A stretch of 64,000 bases of DNA from Duganella sp. BJB476 (GTDB taxonomy: Bacteria; Pseudomonadota; Gammaproteobacteria; Burkholderiales; Burkholderiaceae_D), in contig NZ_QVIO01000005.1 in the NCBI RefSeq assembly GCF_003416895.1, positions 248,001 through 312,000 of the forward strand, written 5' to 3'. The first letter of the stretch is position 1, and every line of letters starts with the position of its first letter. The position numbers were made by a program, and so were the translations under genes. Below are positions 33,542 through 42,333 of this stretch, piece by piece. Below the pieces are notes generated by a model. That model searched no databases, was not told where the DNA came from, and worked only from the letters and a program-made list of their open reading frames with translations.

Positions 33542-34429
33542 TTAAGCGCGCAGTCGGGCGAGCACGCCGTCGAGGATGTCGAGGTCGGCGAAGTCGATGA
33601 TCATCTGACCACGACCCTTGGTGCCCATCTTGAACACCACCGGCGTGGCCAGCTTGTCCGACAGCTCTTCTTCCAGGCGCACGATGTCGCCGGACTTTTC
33701 TTTCTGGCGCGCTTCGGTCGGCGAGGCTTTTTGATCTTCCAGCGTCTTTGCCACCAACTTTTCAGTTTCACGTACCGACAACCGTTTGGCGATGACCATA
33801 TTGGCCAGGTTGATCTGCGTGGCCGCATCCACCGACAACAGCGCGCGGGCGTGGCCCATGTCGATATCGCCGGCCATCAGCATGGTCTGCACCGGATTGG
33901 CCAGGTTCATCAAACGCAGCAGGTTGGACACCGCGCTGCGCGAACGGCCAACGGCCGTGGCCGCCTGCTCGTGCGTGAAACTGAAATCGGTGATCAGGCG
34001 ATGTATGCCCTGCGCCTCTTCCAGCGGATTCAAATCCTCGCGCTGCATGTTCTCGATCAGGGCCATCGCGGCGGCGGCCTGGTCGTCCACGTCGCGCACC
34101 AAGACCGGCAGCACTTCCAGGCCGGCGATTTGCGCGGCGCGGAAACGGCGTTCGCCGGCGATGATCTCGTACTTGATGGCGCCGGTCAGCTTGTCGGTGC
34201 CGACCGGACGGACCAGGATGGGCTGCATGATGCCCTGGGTTTTGATCGACGCGGCCAGCTCCTGCAAGCCGCCCTCATCCATACGGGTACGTGGCTGATA
34301 TTTACCGGCCTGCATTTGCGTGACCGGGAGTTCGGACGGCGTGTTGGCGTCCGGAGTGGTGATGTCGCCGTCGCCGCCGAGCAGCGCTTCCAGGCCGCGA
34401 CCCAGGCCTTTGAGTTTTTTGGTTGCCAT
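33542..34429 (-). CDS. parB: Chromosome-partitioning protein ParB
   Basis: A 295-residue ParB/Spo0J. The N-terminal CTPase domain has PRTRMDEGGLQELAASI and GERRFRAAQ (the arginine patch); the helix-turn-helix region has FTHEQAATAVGRSRSAVSNLLRL; and a C-terminal dimer domain ends ADLDILDGVLARLRA. It loads on parS and slides as a CTP clamp. The two parS sites at 37998 and 38056 are its likely targets. It lies 9 bp downstream of parA. Confidence 0.96.
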   Translation of the reverse strand: MATKKLKGLGRGLEALLGGDGDITTPDANTPSELPVTQMQAGKYQPRTRMDEGGLQELAASIKTQGIMQPILVRPVGTDKLTGAIKYEIIAGERRFRAAQIAGLEVLPVLVRDVDDQAAAAMALIENMQREDLNPLEEAQGIHRLITDFSFTHEQAATAVGRSRSAVSNLLRLMNLANPVQTMLMAGDIDMGHARALLSVDAATQINLANMVIAKRLSVRETEKLVAKTLEDQKASPTEARQKEKSGDIVRLEEELSDKLATPVVFKMGTKGRGQMIIDFADLDILDGVLARLRA

Positions 34430-34438
34430 TTTATTGCC

Positions 34439-35209
34439 TTACATTTTCTTGATGCGCTTGACCATCTCGGCGCCGAAGGCGATATACGCCTGCGCACCCT
34501 TGGAGGATGGATCGAAGGTGACGCCCGGCAGGCCGTAGGACGGCGCTTCGGCCAGGCGTACGTTGCGGGGGATGATGGTTTTGAAGACCTTGTCGCCGAA
34601 GTGCTGCTCCAGCTGGGCCGACACTTGCTGCGACAGCGTCATGCGCGGATCGAACATCACGCGCAGCAGGCCGATGATCTTCAGGTCCGGGTTCAGGTTG
34701 GCGTGCACCTTCTTGATCGTGTTGACCAGGTCGGACAAGCCTTCCAGCGCGTAGTACTCGCACTGCATGGGGATGATGACGCCGTGCGCGGCGCACAGGC
34801 CGTTCAAGGTCAGCATCGACAATGCCGGCGGGCAGTCGATCAGGATGAAGTCGTACTCACCGTCGACCAGGGCCAGCGCATCCTTCAGGCGGCGTTCGCG
34901 GTTTTCCAGCGAGACCATCTCGACTTCGGCGCCGGCCAGCTCGCGGTTGGAAGGCAGCACGTCGAACTGGCCCGGCTCCGAACGCTGGCGCGCGGTGGCC
35001 ACGTCGGATTCGCCCAGCATCACCTCATAGGTCGATGCAGGCAGTCCCGCCTTGTTGATGCCTGCGCCCATCGTGGCATTGCCTTGTGGGTCCAGGTCGA
35101 CCAGCAGTACCCGCTGGTCCAGCTTTGCTAATCCGGCGGCCAGGTTGACCGTCGTGGTAGTCTTACCTACGCCACCCTTTTGATTCGCTACGCAAAAAAT
35201 TTTCGCCAT
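34439..35209 (-). CDS. parA: Chromosome-partitioning ATPase ParA
   Basis: A 256-residue deviant-Walker ATPase. The motif KGGVGKTTTTVNLAAGLA has both signature lysines, followed by DLDPQGNATMGAG and DFILIDCPPALSMLTLN. It forms nucleoid-bound gradients that pull ParB-parS complexes. The short N terminus without a helix-turn-helix marks the chromosomal (Soj-like) class. Upstream, at 35239-35325, lies an array of TTTATAC/GTATAAA repeats that may be its control region. Confidence 0.96.
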   Translation of the reverse strand: MAKIFCVANQKGGVGKTTTTVNLAAGLAKLDQRVLLVDLDPQGNATMGAGINKAGLPASTYEVMLGESDVATARQRSEPGQFDVLPSNRELAGAEVEMVSLENRERRLKDALALVDGEYDFILIDCPPALSMLTLNGLCAAHGVIIPMQCEYYALEGLSDLVNTIKKVHANLNPDLKIIGLLRVMFDPRMTLSQQVSAQLEQHFGDKVFKTIIPRNVRLAEAPSYGLPGVTFDPSSKGAQAYIAFGAEMVKRIKKM

Positions 35210-35238
35210 GTATTTCTTTGGGTTGTGCTTCTTAATTA

Positions 35239-35325
35239 TTTATACTATTAAAACGATATAAACGATTTATACTGTTTATACAGAATAAACTGTATAAACC
35301 TTATAAATGATTAATATCGTATAAA
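35239..35325. repeat. TTTATAC/GTATAAA heptamer array between rsmG and parA
   Basis: Five exact copies of the heptamer occur in 87 bp: TTTATAC at 35239, 35266 and 35275; GTATAAA at 35292 and 35319. The inner pair forms a perfect 10-bp inverted repeat (35274-35283 with 35290-35299, 6-bp spacer), nested in a wider 9-bp one (35264-35272 with 35319-35327). The DNA is very A+T-rich for this genome. It may be an operator array for parAB. Confidence 0.6.
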
Positions 35326-35979
35326 TCATTTACTCGTTTCGGCTTGAATGAAAACCAGGTGGCGCTCCGCGTCCAGCCCCGGTACTTCTAACGGCTCTAA
35401 TTTCTGCACTTTCCATGGCTCTGGCAGTCGCTCTCGCTCCTCTGCCGGCGCCGTTCCTTTCAGGGCTATGAATCGCCCGCCCTCTTGCAGCAGGTGCCCC
35501 GACCAGTTGACGAAGTCGGACAGGTCCGCAAAAGCCCGCGAGGTGATGACGTCGAATTTCGTCTTCACTTCCAGCTGCTCCACGCGCTTGGTGTACACCG
35601 TCACGTTGGCCAGGCCCAGCTCCGCCTTCACCTGGTTCAGGAACGCGGTCTTCTTGTGCACCGTGTCGATCATCGACACTTTCATGTCCGGACGGCTGAT
35701 CGCCAGCACCATGCCCGGCAAGCCGCCCCCTGCTCCCACGTCCAGCACATTCTGCGCGCCGGCGAAGGCAGGCACCGCCGCCAGCGAGTCCAGCACATGC
35801 AAGGTGACCATCTGCATCGGGTCGCGCACCGAGGTCAGGTTGTACACCGAATTCCACTTGTTCAGCAGCGCCAGGTAGTCCAGCAATTTCTCCACCTGGT
35901 CGTCGCCGAGGCCCAGCTTCAGACTGTTGATGCCTTGTTTTAAAACATCCGCTAGTACTGCACGGTCAAACACCTTCAT
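35326..35979 (-). CDS. rsmG: 16S rRNA (guanine527-N7)-methyltransferase
   Basis: A 217-residue SAM-dependent methyltransferase that makes m7G527 in 16S rRNA. Motifs: KWNSVYNLTSVRDPMQMVTLHVLDSLA, the SAM-binding VLDVGAGGGLPGMVLA, and VITSRAFADLSDFV. It overlaps mnmG by 4 bp (ATGA), a standard pairing. Confidence 0.96.
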   Translation of the reverse strand: MKVFDRAVLADVLKQGINSLKLGLGDDQVEKLLDYLALLNKWNSVYNLTSVRDPMQMVTLHVLDSLAAVPAFAGAQNVLDVGAGGGLPGMVLAISRPDMKVSMIDTVHKKTAFLNQVKAELGLANVTVYTKRVEQLEVKTKFDVITSRAFADLSDFVNWSGHLLQEGGRFIALKGTAPAEERERLPEPWKVQKLEPLEVPGLDAERHLVFIQAETSK

Positions 35980-37907
35980 TGAACAGCCTCATCTTTTTGA
36001 TTCAAAAAACCGCCGAAACCGGCCTTCTTCAGGTGCACCAGCAGCAGCGAAATCGCCGCCGGCGTCACGCCGGAAATGCGCGATGCCTGGCCCAGCGTTT
36101 CCGGACGCTGCGCGTGCAGCTTCTGGCGCACTTCCACCGACAGCGCGGTGATGTCCAGATAGTTGAAACCTTCCGGCAATTTCAGGTTTTCGTAGTGCTC
36201 GTGGCGCTCGACTTCCTTGGTCTGGCGGTCGATATAGCCCGAATATTTGAGCTGGATTTCCACCTGCTCGCGCACTGCTTCGTCGGCCACGCCGGGGCCG
36301 GCCAGCTCGCGGCCGTCGATGCCGGACAGGCTCATCAGCTTGTCGTAGTCGACGCCGGGACGGGCCAGCAGGTTCGCCAGCGAGTACTCGCGCTCGATCG
36401 CCTGGCCAATAACGCGCTCGGATTCGGCCGCTTCCAGGATGCGCGGGTTCACCCACGTGGAGCGCAAACGCTCCAGTTCGCGGGCCACGGCTTCGCGTTT
36501 GGTCTCGAATGCCTGCCACTGCGCATCGCCAACCACGCCCAGTTTGCGGCCGATTTCGGTCAGGCGCATGTCGGCATTGTCTTCACGCAAGCTCAGGCGA
36601 TACTCGGCGCGGCTGGTGAACATGCGGTACGGTTCCATCACGCCTTGCGTGACCAGGTCGTCGACCATCACGCCCAGATAGGCTTCGGAACGAGCCGGCG
36701 TCCAGGCTTCACGGCCCTGGGTTTGCAGCGCGGCGTTGATACCGGCCAGCATGCCCTGCGCCGCCGCTTCTTCGTAGCCGGTGGTGCCGTTGATCTGACC
36801 GGCGAAGTACAGGCCGCCAACCGCCTTGGTTTCCAGCGAGGCTTTGAGGCCGCGTGGGTCGAAATAATCGTATTCGATGGCGTAGCCGGGGCGCAGGATG
36901 TGGGCATTTTCCATGCCCTTCATCGAACGCACCAGGGCGATCTGCACGTCGAACGGCAGGCTGGTGGAGATGCCGTTTGGATAGAATTCGTTGGTCGTCA
37001 GGCCTTCTGGTTCCAGGAAAATCTGGTGCGATTCCTTGGCCGAGAAGCGGTGGATCTTGTCTTCGATCGACGGGCAGTAGCGCGGGCCGACACCTTCGAT
37101 GACGCCGGTGTACATCGGGCTGCGGTCCAGGCCGGCACGAATGATGTCGTGGGTCTGGGTGTTGGTGTGCGTCACCCAGCACGGCATCTGCTCAGGGTGC
37201 ATGGCGGCATTGCCCATCACCGAGAATACCGGCACCGGATCGAGGTCGCCAGGCTGTTCGGTCATCAGCGAGAAGTCGATGCTGCGGCCGTCGATGCGCG
37301 GCGGCGTGCCGGTCTTCAGGCGGCCTTGCGGCAGCTTCAGTTCCTTCAGGCGGGCCGACAGCGAGATCGCCGGTGGATCGCCGGCACGGCCGGCCGAGTA
37401 GTTCTGCAGGCCGACGTGGATCTTCCCGTCGAGGAAAGTACCGGCGGTCAGCACCACGGCCGGCGCCAGGAACTTCAGGCCGATCTGGGTGACGGCGCCG
37501 ATCACGCGGTCGCCCTCCACCATCAGGTCGTCGACAGCCTGCTGGAACAGCCACAGGTTGGGCTGGTTTTCCAGGCGCGAACGGATGGCTTGCTTGTACA
37601 GGATGCGGTCGGCCTGGGCGCGGGTGGCGCGCACGGCAGGGCCTTTGGACGAGTTCAGGATGCGGAACTGGATGCCCGACTCATCGGTGGCGATGGCCAT
37701 GGCGCCGCCCATGGCGTCGACTTCCTTGACCAGATGGCCTTTGCCGATACCGCCGATGGATGGGTTGCACGACATCTGGCCCAGCGTCTCAATGTTATGC
37801 GTGAGCAGCAAAGTCTTCTGGCCCATGCGGGCCGAAGCGAGGGCAGCCTCGGTGCCGGCGTGACCACCACCGACGACGATGACGTCGAATTTTGTAGGAA
37901 ATAGCAT
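35976..37907 (-). CDS. mnmG: tRNA uridine-5-carboxymethylaminomethyl modification enzyme MnmG
   Basis: The 643-residue FAD enzyme (GidA) that with MnmE installs the cmnm5 group on U34 of tRNA. The FAD motif is VVGGGHAGTEAALASARMG; the family segments SCNPSIGGIGKGHLVKEVDAMGG (split here as SCNPSIGG and KGHLVKEVDAMGG) and GRLKTGTPPRID are present; and the C-terminal helical domain has DYDKLMSLSG. A TATAAT (-10) for this operon lies at 37943-37948, minus strand, with only a weak -35. It is the first gene of the mnmG-rsmG-parAB run. Confidence 0.97.
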   Translation of the reverse strand: MLFPTKFDVIVVGGGHAGTEAALASARMGQKTLLLTHNIETLGQMSCNPSIGGIGKGHLVKEVDAMGGAMAIATDESGIQFRILNSSKGPAVRATRAQADRILYKQAIRSRLENQPNLWLFQQAVDDLMVEGDRVIGAVTQIGLKFLAPAVVLTAGTFLDGKIHVGLQNYSAGRAGDPPAISLSARLKELKLPQGRLKTGTPPRIDGRSIDFSLMTEQPGDLDPVPVFSVMGNAAMHPEQMPCWVTHTNTQTHDIIRAGLDRSPMYTGVIEGVGPRYCPSIEDKIHRFSAKESHQIFLEPEGLTTNEFYPNGISTSLPFDVQIALVRSMKGMENAHILRPGYAIEYDYFDPRGLKASLETKAVGGLYFAGQINGTTGYEEAAAQGMLAGINAALQTQGREAWTPARSEAYLGVMVDDLVTQGVMEPYRMFTSRAEYRLSLREDNADMRLTEIGRKLGVVGDAQWQAFETKREAVARELERLRSTWVNPRILEAAESERVIGQAIEREYSLANLLARPGVDYDKLMSLSGIDGRELAGPGVADEAVREQVEIQLKYSGYIDRQTKEVERHEHYENLKLPEGFNYLDITALSVEVRQKLHAQRPETLGQASRISGVTPAAISLLLVHLKKAGFGGFLNQKDEAVQ

Positions 37908-37997
37908 GTTGGAATTGGTTAAAGCGAAGGGATCAAGGTCAGATTATAGAGTCTTTTTGCTGCTGCGACTTTTTTAAGCAAAAAAATATCGCCAAAT

Positions 37998-38013
37998 TGT
38001 TCCACGTGAAACA
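37998..38013. other. parS centromere-like site 1
   Basis: TGTTCCACGTGAAACA matches the bacterial parS consensus TGTTTCACGTGAAACA at 15 of 16 positions. It lies 90 bp upstream of mnmG and within 5 kb of parAB, as expected for a ParB loading site. Confidence 0.88.
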
Positions 38014-38016
38014 TTG

Positions 38017-38055
38017 AAAAAGGGCCCTTATCGTTCCCAATAAGAGCCCTTTTTT
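38017..38055 (-). terminator. Rho-independent terminator between the two parS sites
   Basis: Long arms (38017-38031 and 38040-38055) pair over AAAGGGC...GCCCTTT with one bulge. Read on the minus strand a T-run follows, so it ends the transcript of the TSUP gene (stop at 38075) before mnmG. A T-run on the other side makes it potentially bidirectional. Confidence 0.75.
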
Positions 38056-38071
38056 GGTTCCACGTGAAACA
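38056..38071. other. parS centromere-like site 2
   Basis: GGTTCCACGTGAAACA matches the parS consensus at 14 of 16 positions, including the full CACGTG core and both GTT/AAC flanks. It lies 43 bp from site 1, on the far side of the terminator, and just after the TSUP stop codon. Confidence 0.82.
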
Positions 38072-38074
38072 GTG

Positions 38075-38839
38075 TCACCAACGCAACCATGCATCGTAGC
38101 CAGTCTTTATGATCAGGATGGTGACCACGACCAGGAACAGTTTGCGCACAAAACCGCTGCCGTGCTTCATCGCCATGCGCGAGCCGATGATGGAGCCGGC
38201 GATCTGAGCCACCGCCATTGTCGCGCCCAGTTGCCAAATCAAGTGGCCGCTGTAGCCGAACCAGATCAGCGCGGCAAAGTTGCAGGCGACGTTGACGACC
38301 TTGGCCACGGCCGAAGCGCCGAGGAAGTCGAAGCCGAAGATACGCACGAACAGGAACACCAGGAAGCTGCCGGTGCCGGGGCCGAAGAAGCCATCGTAGA
38401 AGCCGATGCCGGCGCCGATCAGCAGCGCCAGCGTCTGCTCCCTGGCGCCCGAGTGGATGGGCGCGTGCACGCTGCCGAAGTCCTTCTTGGCGAAGGTGTA
38501 GATGGCGACCGCCACCAGCACAACCGGCAACAGTAGGCGCATGAATTCGGCCGAGACCTTGGTCACCGTGTACGCGCCGAGGAAGGCGAAGACCAGCGCG
38601 GCCAGTGCGGCCGGTGTCGCGACCGACCAAGCGATGGCAACCCGGCGCGCGTAGCTGACCGCCGCAACGCTGGTGCCGAAGATGCTGGCCAGCTTGTTGG
38701 TGCCGATCAGCGTGGCCGGCGCCATGTTGGGAAACACAGAGAACATCGCCGGGAGCTGTATCAGTCCCCCGCCCCCAACCACCGCATCCACCAGACCCGC
38801 ACCGAACGCCGCCACTCCCAACACCAGATAATCGACCAT
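38075..38839 (-). CDS. TSUP-family (TauE/SafE) membrane permease
   Basis: A 254-residue integral membrane protein with about eight helices in two repeats. The repeat signatures are FGAGLVDAVVGGGGLIQLPAM and IGFYDGFFGPGTGSFLVF. TSUP proteins export sulfite, sulfoacetate or related organosulfur anions; the substrate here is unassigned. The ATG at 38839 follows AAGGTG and places the first helix at the start. Longer frames upstream to 39112 overlap the divergent dehydrogenase and were rejected. Confidence 0.85.
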   Translation of the reverse strand: MVDYLVLGVAAFGAGLVDAVVGGGGLIQLPAMFSVFPNMAPATLIGTNKLASIFGTSVAAVSYARRVAIAWSVATPAALAALVFAFLGAYTVTKVSAEFMRLLLPVVLVAVAIYTFAKKDFGSVHAPIHSGAREQTLALLIGAGIGFYDGFFGPGTGSFLVFLFVRIFGFDFLGASAVAKVVNVACNFAALIWFGYSGHLIWQLGATMAVAQIAGSIIGSRMAMKHGSGFVRKLFLVVVTILIIKTGYDAWLRW

Positions 38840-38984
38840 CACCTTGCCATCCTTTACGCTTGCGAAGGCTATATTGTACGGAAGAAATTCGGAGCGGTTC
38901 ATGCACATCCTGCATAGCCCAAGACAGGCACGGGGGCCTCGCTTGAGGTAAGCTTCACGTGAAATCCACCACCCTGGAACCGCC

Positions 38985-40151
38985 ATGACCGACTTCCCAG
39001 CGTTCGCATTCAGCACCGTCGCCCACATCGTTTCCGAGCTGGGCGCAGCCGGACGGTTGGGCGAACATATCGTCCAGCGCTTCCCGGCGGCCAAGCGCGC
39101 CCTGCTCGTCACCGATCCCGGCTTCCTGGCAACCGGCCTGGTCGAGGCTCCGGCCGCCAGCCTGCGCGCCGCCGGGGTGGCGGTGGAAGTCTATTCCAAG
39201 GTCGTGGCGGACCCGCCTGAGCAGGTGGTGCTGGATGCTGTGGCTGCAGCCCGCAAGCACCGGGCAGACCTCATCATCGGCCTCGGCGGCGGCAGCTCGA
39301 TGGACGTCGCCAAGCTGATCGCGGTGTTGGCCGGCAGCGACCAACCGCTCAGCGCCATCTACGGCATTGGCAATGTGCAGGGTGCGCGGCTGCCTTTGGT
39401 ACAGATTCCGACCACCGCCGGCACCGGTTCCGAGGTCACCAATATCGCCATCGTCACCACCGGCACTACCACAAAAATGGGCGTCGTCGGGCCGCAACTC
39501 TATGCCGATCTGGCATTGCTGGATGCCGAGCTGACCATTGGCCTGCCGCCCATGGTCACCGCTGCGACCGGCATCGACGCGATGGTGCACGCCATCGAGG
39601 CCTACACCAGCCGCCATAAAAAGAACCCGCTGTCCGATATCTTTGCGCGCAAAGCGCTGGGTCTGCTGTCGGCCAACCTGATCCGGGCTTGCGAAAACGG
39701 TCGCGACCTGGCGGCGCGGCAGGCCATGCTGCTTGGCGCGATGTTGGCGGGACAGGCGTTTTCCAACGCGCCGGTCGCGGCGGTGCATGCGCTGGCGTAT
39801 CCGATAGGGGGCATATTTCACGTTCCACATGGGCTGTCGAACTCGCTGGTGCTGCCGCATGTGCTGCGTTTCAATGCGCCGGAGGCGGCCACGCTGTATG
39901 CGGAACTGGCGGAGATCGTCGTGCCCGAGGTCAGCGGCAGCGCCGAGGCGAGGGCTGAGGCGCTGGTTGTTGCGATGCAACAAATAGCCACCATCACGGG
40001 GATAGAGCGGACTTTGCAGCAGGTGGGGATCAGGGAAACGGATCTGGACCGGCTGGCGGATGACGCCATGCTCCAGACCCGCTTGTTGGGAAATAACCCC
40101 CGCACCGTCACGCGCGACGATGCGAGGGCGATCTACGCTGCAGCGTTGTAG
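38985..40151 (+). CDS. Iron-containing alcohol dehydrogenase
   Basis: A 388-residue group III alcohol dehydrogenase. The NAD-binding region has LIIGLGGGSSMDVAKLIAV and IPTTAGTGSEVTN; metal ligands are expected in GIDAMVHAIEAYTS and in AVHALAYPIGGIFHVPHGLSNS (two histidines). It oxidises an alcohol to an aldehyde or ketone. Because a 3-hydroxybutyrate oligomer hydrolase lies next door (convergent), a role with hydroxyacids is conceivable but unproven. Confidence 0.87.
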   Translation: MTDFPAFAFSTVAHIVSELGAAGRLGEHIVQRFPAAKRALLVTDPGFLATGLVEAPAASLRAAGVAVEVYSKVVADPPEQVVLDAVAAARKHRADLIIGLGGGSSMDVAKLIAVLAGSDQPLSAIYGIGNVQGARLPLVQIPTTAGTGSEVTNIAIVTTGTTTKMGVVGPQLYADLALLDAELTIGLPPMVTAATGIDAMVHAIEAYTSRHKKNPLSDIFARKALGLLSANLIRACENGRDLAARQAMLLGAMLAGQAFSNAPVAAVHALAYPIGGIFHVPHGLSNSLVLPHVLRFNAPEAATLYAELAEIVVPEVSGSAEARAEALVVAMQQIATITGIERTLQQVGIRETDLDRLADDAMLQTRLLGNNPRTVTRDDARAIYAAAL

Positions 40152-40154
40152 ACC

Positions 40155-42212
40155 TTAGTTCGGCACATCGACCGTGGTGCCGGTGACCGTGATGGCATTG
40201 GCGCCAGGCGCTGCGGCGATCGGCGGTACGTTGGCCACGGTGATCAGCGTGGTGTTATCGACGCGCGGCACCGTGCGCACCACCTGCGAAGGCGGCAACG
40301 CCACGGCCGAGCTGCGCAGGTTGGCCAGCATCGCATCCAGCGCGCGGAACAGGTAGACGTGCAAGGGCACGATATTGGCCGGCAGCGCGTTGGTGAACGA
40401 GTCGAAGTGGTTGGCGTTGGTCACTTCGATGTAGCGCAGCTTGCTCGCCCCACCCTCCGCCGATGCATTCAAGCCCAGATATGCGCGTGAAGCAAAGTTG
40501 ACCGGGATCAGGGTATCGCTGCGTCCCTGCACGATGATGGCCGGTTTGCCGTGCAGATTGCCGGTCGCCGCTACCTCGGCCATGCCCGCCATCACGCGTG
40601 CGCTTTGCGCCGCCAGCGTCGCGCTCAGGGCGCCGCCGGTGACCGGATCCACACCCGTCGCCAACGAGCGCAGGCACAGAAAACCGTCCAGCGACTGGTC
40701 CGCCAGAGTGCTGCTCGGCGATACGCCAAGGCTGTAGGCCTTGGCGCCGCCCACCGAATTCTCGTAAAGCACGCTGCCGATGATGCCGTTTTGCGTGGCA
40801 AAGCTGCTGGCCTTTTGCGCCGCAGTGAAGGCCACCGGCACACCCGTCGCGTCAGTCGGGGCGAACGAGAATCCACACACCTTGTCCGTCACGGAGAACT
40901 TGCCGTAGGCATTGGCGTACGTCACCGCCACCAGGATGTTGGTGCCGGCGTGCGCCGCTTGCAGGATATCGGAGTCCACCAGCCAGCCGTAGGCCTTCAG
41001 GCGGGCCTTGGCGTCGGCCTGCTGCGACGGCAGGTCGGTGCCGGTCAACAAGCCTTTGGCGGCCAGCGCGGTGCAGCGGCCCGGTACGGCGGCGGTCGAT
41101 GCGATGCATGGCTGGTACAGCGCGGCATAGGTCGAGTAGTCGAACAGCGCCTTGCCCTGCCCCGTCACGTTGACGCCGCCCTGGCGCACCATGTAGCCGG
41201 TGGCGGCCTTGGGCTGCACCTGTGGCTCGGTGGCCGCCACGCCGCCGATCAGGCCCTTGGTGTCCTGTTCCGCAGCCAGCAGAGCCGAGCCGGCGCCGTT
41301 GGAAATGCTGGAGGCGATCGTCACCGTGTTCTTCGGCGTCAGGCGCACGATGTGGCTTTTGTTATCCTTGGCCAGCACGCCGTACTTTTCGTTCAGCACG
41401 TAAAACGCGAATTCCAGCGATTGCAGCGTGACCTTGCCCCAATCCTTTTCCGGGTTCTGCTGCGAGTGTGCGTGCTTGAAGGCGATGCGCGCCGGCGACG
41501 ACGAGGCGAACGCGGCGCGGTCGGCATCGCTCAATGCCGGTGCGAAGATGGCGTTCTTGCCGGCCGCGGTGCGGGTGGCGCGCACGCCGTTCTGCAGGTT
41601 CACGCTGTCGTCGTCAAACGTGTAGAGGCCGTTGCCGCTGCCCTTGTCGGCGTAGGCCACGGCGCAGTTGTTCTTCAGGCCCCATTCGCCGGCGCTGCCG
41701 ATGGCGCCGTACACGCCGCGCGATCCGCTCGAGGTGCCGGTGACGATGCAGGGATTGTTGATGTCGAAACCGTTCGGTATCTGCACCATCAGCGTCACGT
41801 TCTGGTTGCCCGTGCCGTCGTCGGAGTAGGCGATGTACTCGGTGCCGGCGATCATGCCCTGCCCCGATCCGATCCCGCCCTTGGCGTCCACATTAGGGCC
41901 GTACAAGGTGCCGTAGCCGCTGTTGACGTTGATGTCGAGCACGGCGCGGTAGTTGGCGTAGATGGCGTTGCGGCGCAGCTCGGCGGCAGTGGGATTGGCC
42001 GGGTCGACATATGCCGGCGTGGCGCCGGCCAGGCCGGTCGCGCCCAGGCCGGCGGTCAGCAAATCGTCGGTGGTGCCGTCGTAGGTCTTGCTGCTGATGG
42101 TGCCCAGGTACGCCGGCAGCACGTTCAAGTCCTCGGCCGTGTCGTGTTCATTGGCGCCGCAAGCGGTCAGCGCAATGCCGGCCAGCGCCAGCGTGATTTT
42201 GTTGATATGCAT
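40155..42212 (-). CDS. D-(-)-3-hydroxybutyrate oligomer hydrolase, lipoprotein
   Basis: A 685-residue protein of the 3HB-oligomer hydrolase family (PF10605), which cleaves dimers and oligomers of 3-hydroxybutyrate released from PHB. A lipoprotein signal (MHINKITLALAGIALTAC) indicates an outer-membrane or periplasmic lipid anchor. Candidate nucleophile regions are TGTSSGSRGVYG and SSISNGAGSALLA; which serine is catalytic cannot be decided by eye. The C terminus holds QGRSDTLIPVNFASRAYLGL and TNANHFDSF, likely Asp and His of the triad. The ATG at 42212 has GAGGA upstream; the 57-residue upstream extension was rejected because it lacks a signal. Confidence 0.82.
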   Translation of the reverse strand: MHINKITLALAGIALTACGANEHDTAEDLNVLPAYLGTISSKTYDGTTDDLLTAGLGATGLAGATPAYVDPANPTAAELRRNAIYANYRAVLDINVNSGYGTLYGPNVDAKGGIGSGQGMIAGTEYIAYSDDGTGNQNVTLMVQIPNGFDINNPCIVTGTSSGSRGVYGAIGSAGEWGLKNNCAVAYADKGSGNGLYTFDDDSVNLQNGVRATRTAAGKNAIFAPALSDADRAAFASSSPARIAFKHAHSQQNPEKDWGKVTLQSLEFAFYVLNEKYGVLAKDNKSHIVRLTPKNTVTIASSISNGAGSALLAAEQDTKGLIGGVAATEPQVQPKAATGYMVRQGGVNVTGQGKALFDYSTYAALYQPCIASTAAVPGRCTALAAKGLLTGTDLPSQQADAKARLKAYGWLVDSDILQAAHAGTNILVAVTYANAYGKFSVTDKVCGFSFAPTDATGVPVAFTAAQKASSFATQNGIIGSVLYENSVGGAKAYSLGVSPSSTLADQSLDGFLCLRSLATGVDPVTGGALSATLAAQSARVMAGMAEVAATGNLHGKPAIIVQGRSDTLIPVNFASRAYLGLNASAEGGASKLRYIEVTNANHFDSFTNALPANIVPLHVYLFRALDAMLANLRSSAVALPPSQVVRTVPRVDNTTLITVANVPPIAAAPGANAITVTGTTVDVPN

Positions 42213-42292
42213 GTCATCCTCTATGTCGATAAAAGTTACAGACGGACTACTCCCACTCCGGCCGGTGGCCAGACGAAAATTTACTACCGATG

Positions 42293-42321
42293 AAAAAAAA
42301 ACGCCGGACAGAACGTCCGGC
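42293..42321 (-). terminator. Rho-independent terminator after livM
   Basis: Stem GCCGGAC/GTCCGGC (42303-42309 with 42315-42321), loop AGAAC, followed on the minus strand by a run of about nine T. It ends the liv operon 13 bp beyond the livM stop. Confidence 0.85.
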
Positions 42322-42333
42322 GTGTGCGCTACA

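Noticed and set aside
35979..37904. 641-codon plus-strand frame opposite mnmG
   Set aside because: An antisense shadow of a clearly identified gene with no recognisable domain.
38950..38965. CACGTG-centred palindrome resembling parS before the alcohol dehydrogenase
   Set aside because: Only about 12 of 16 positions match, with the conserved GTT/AAC flanks lost.
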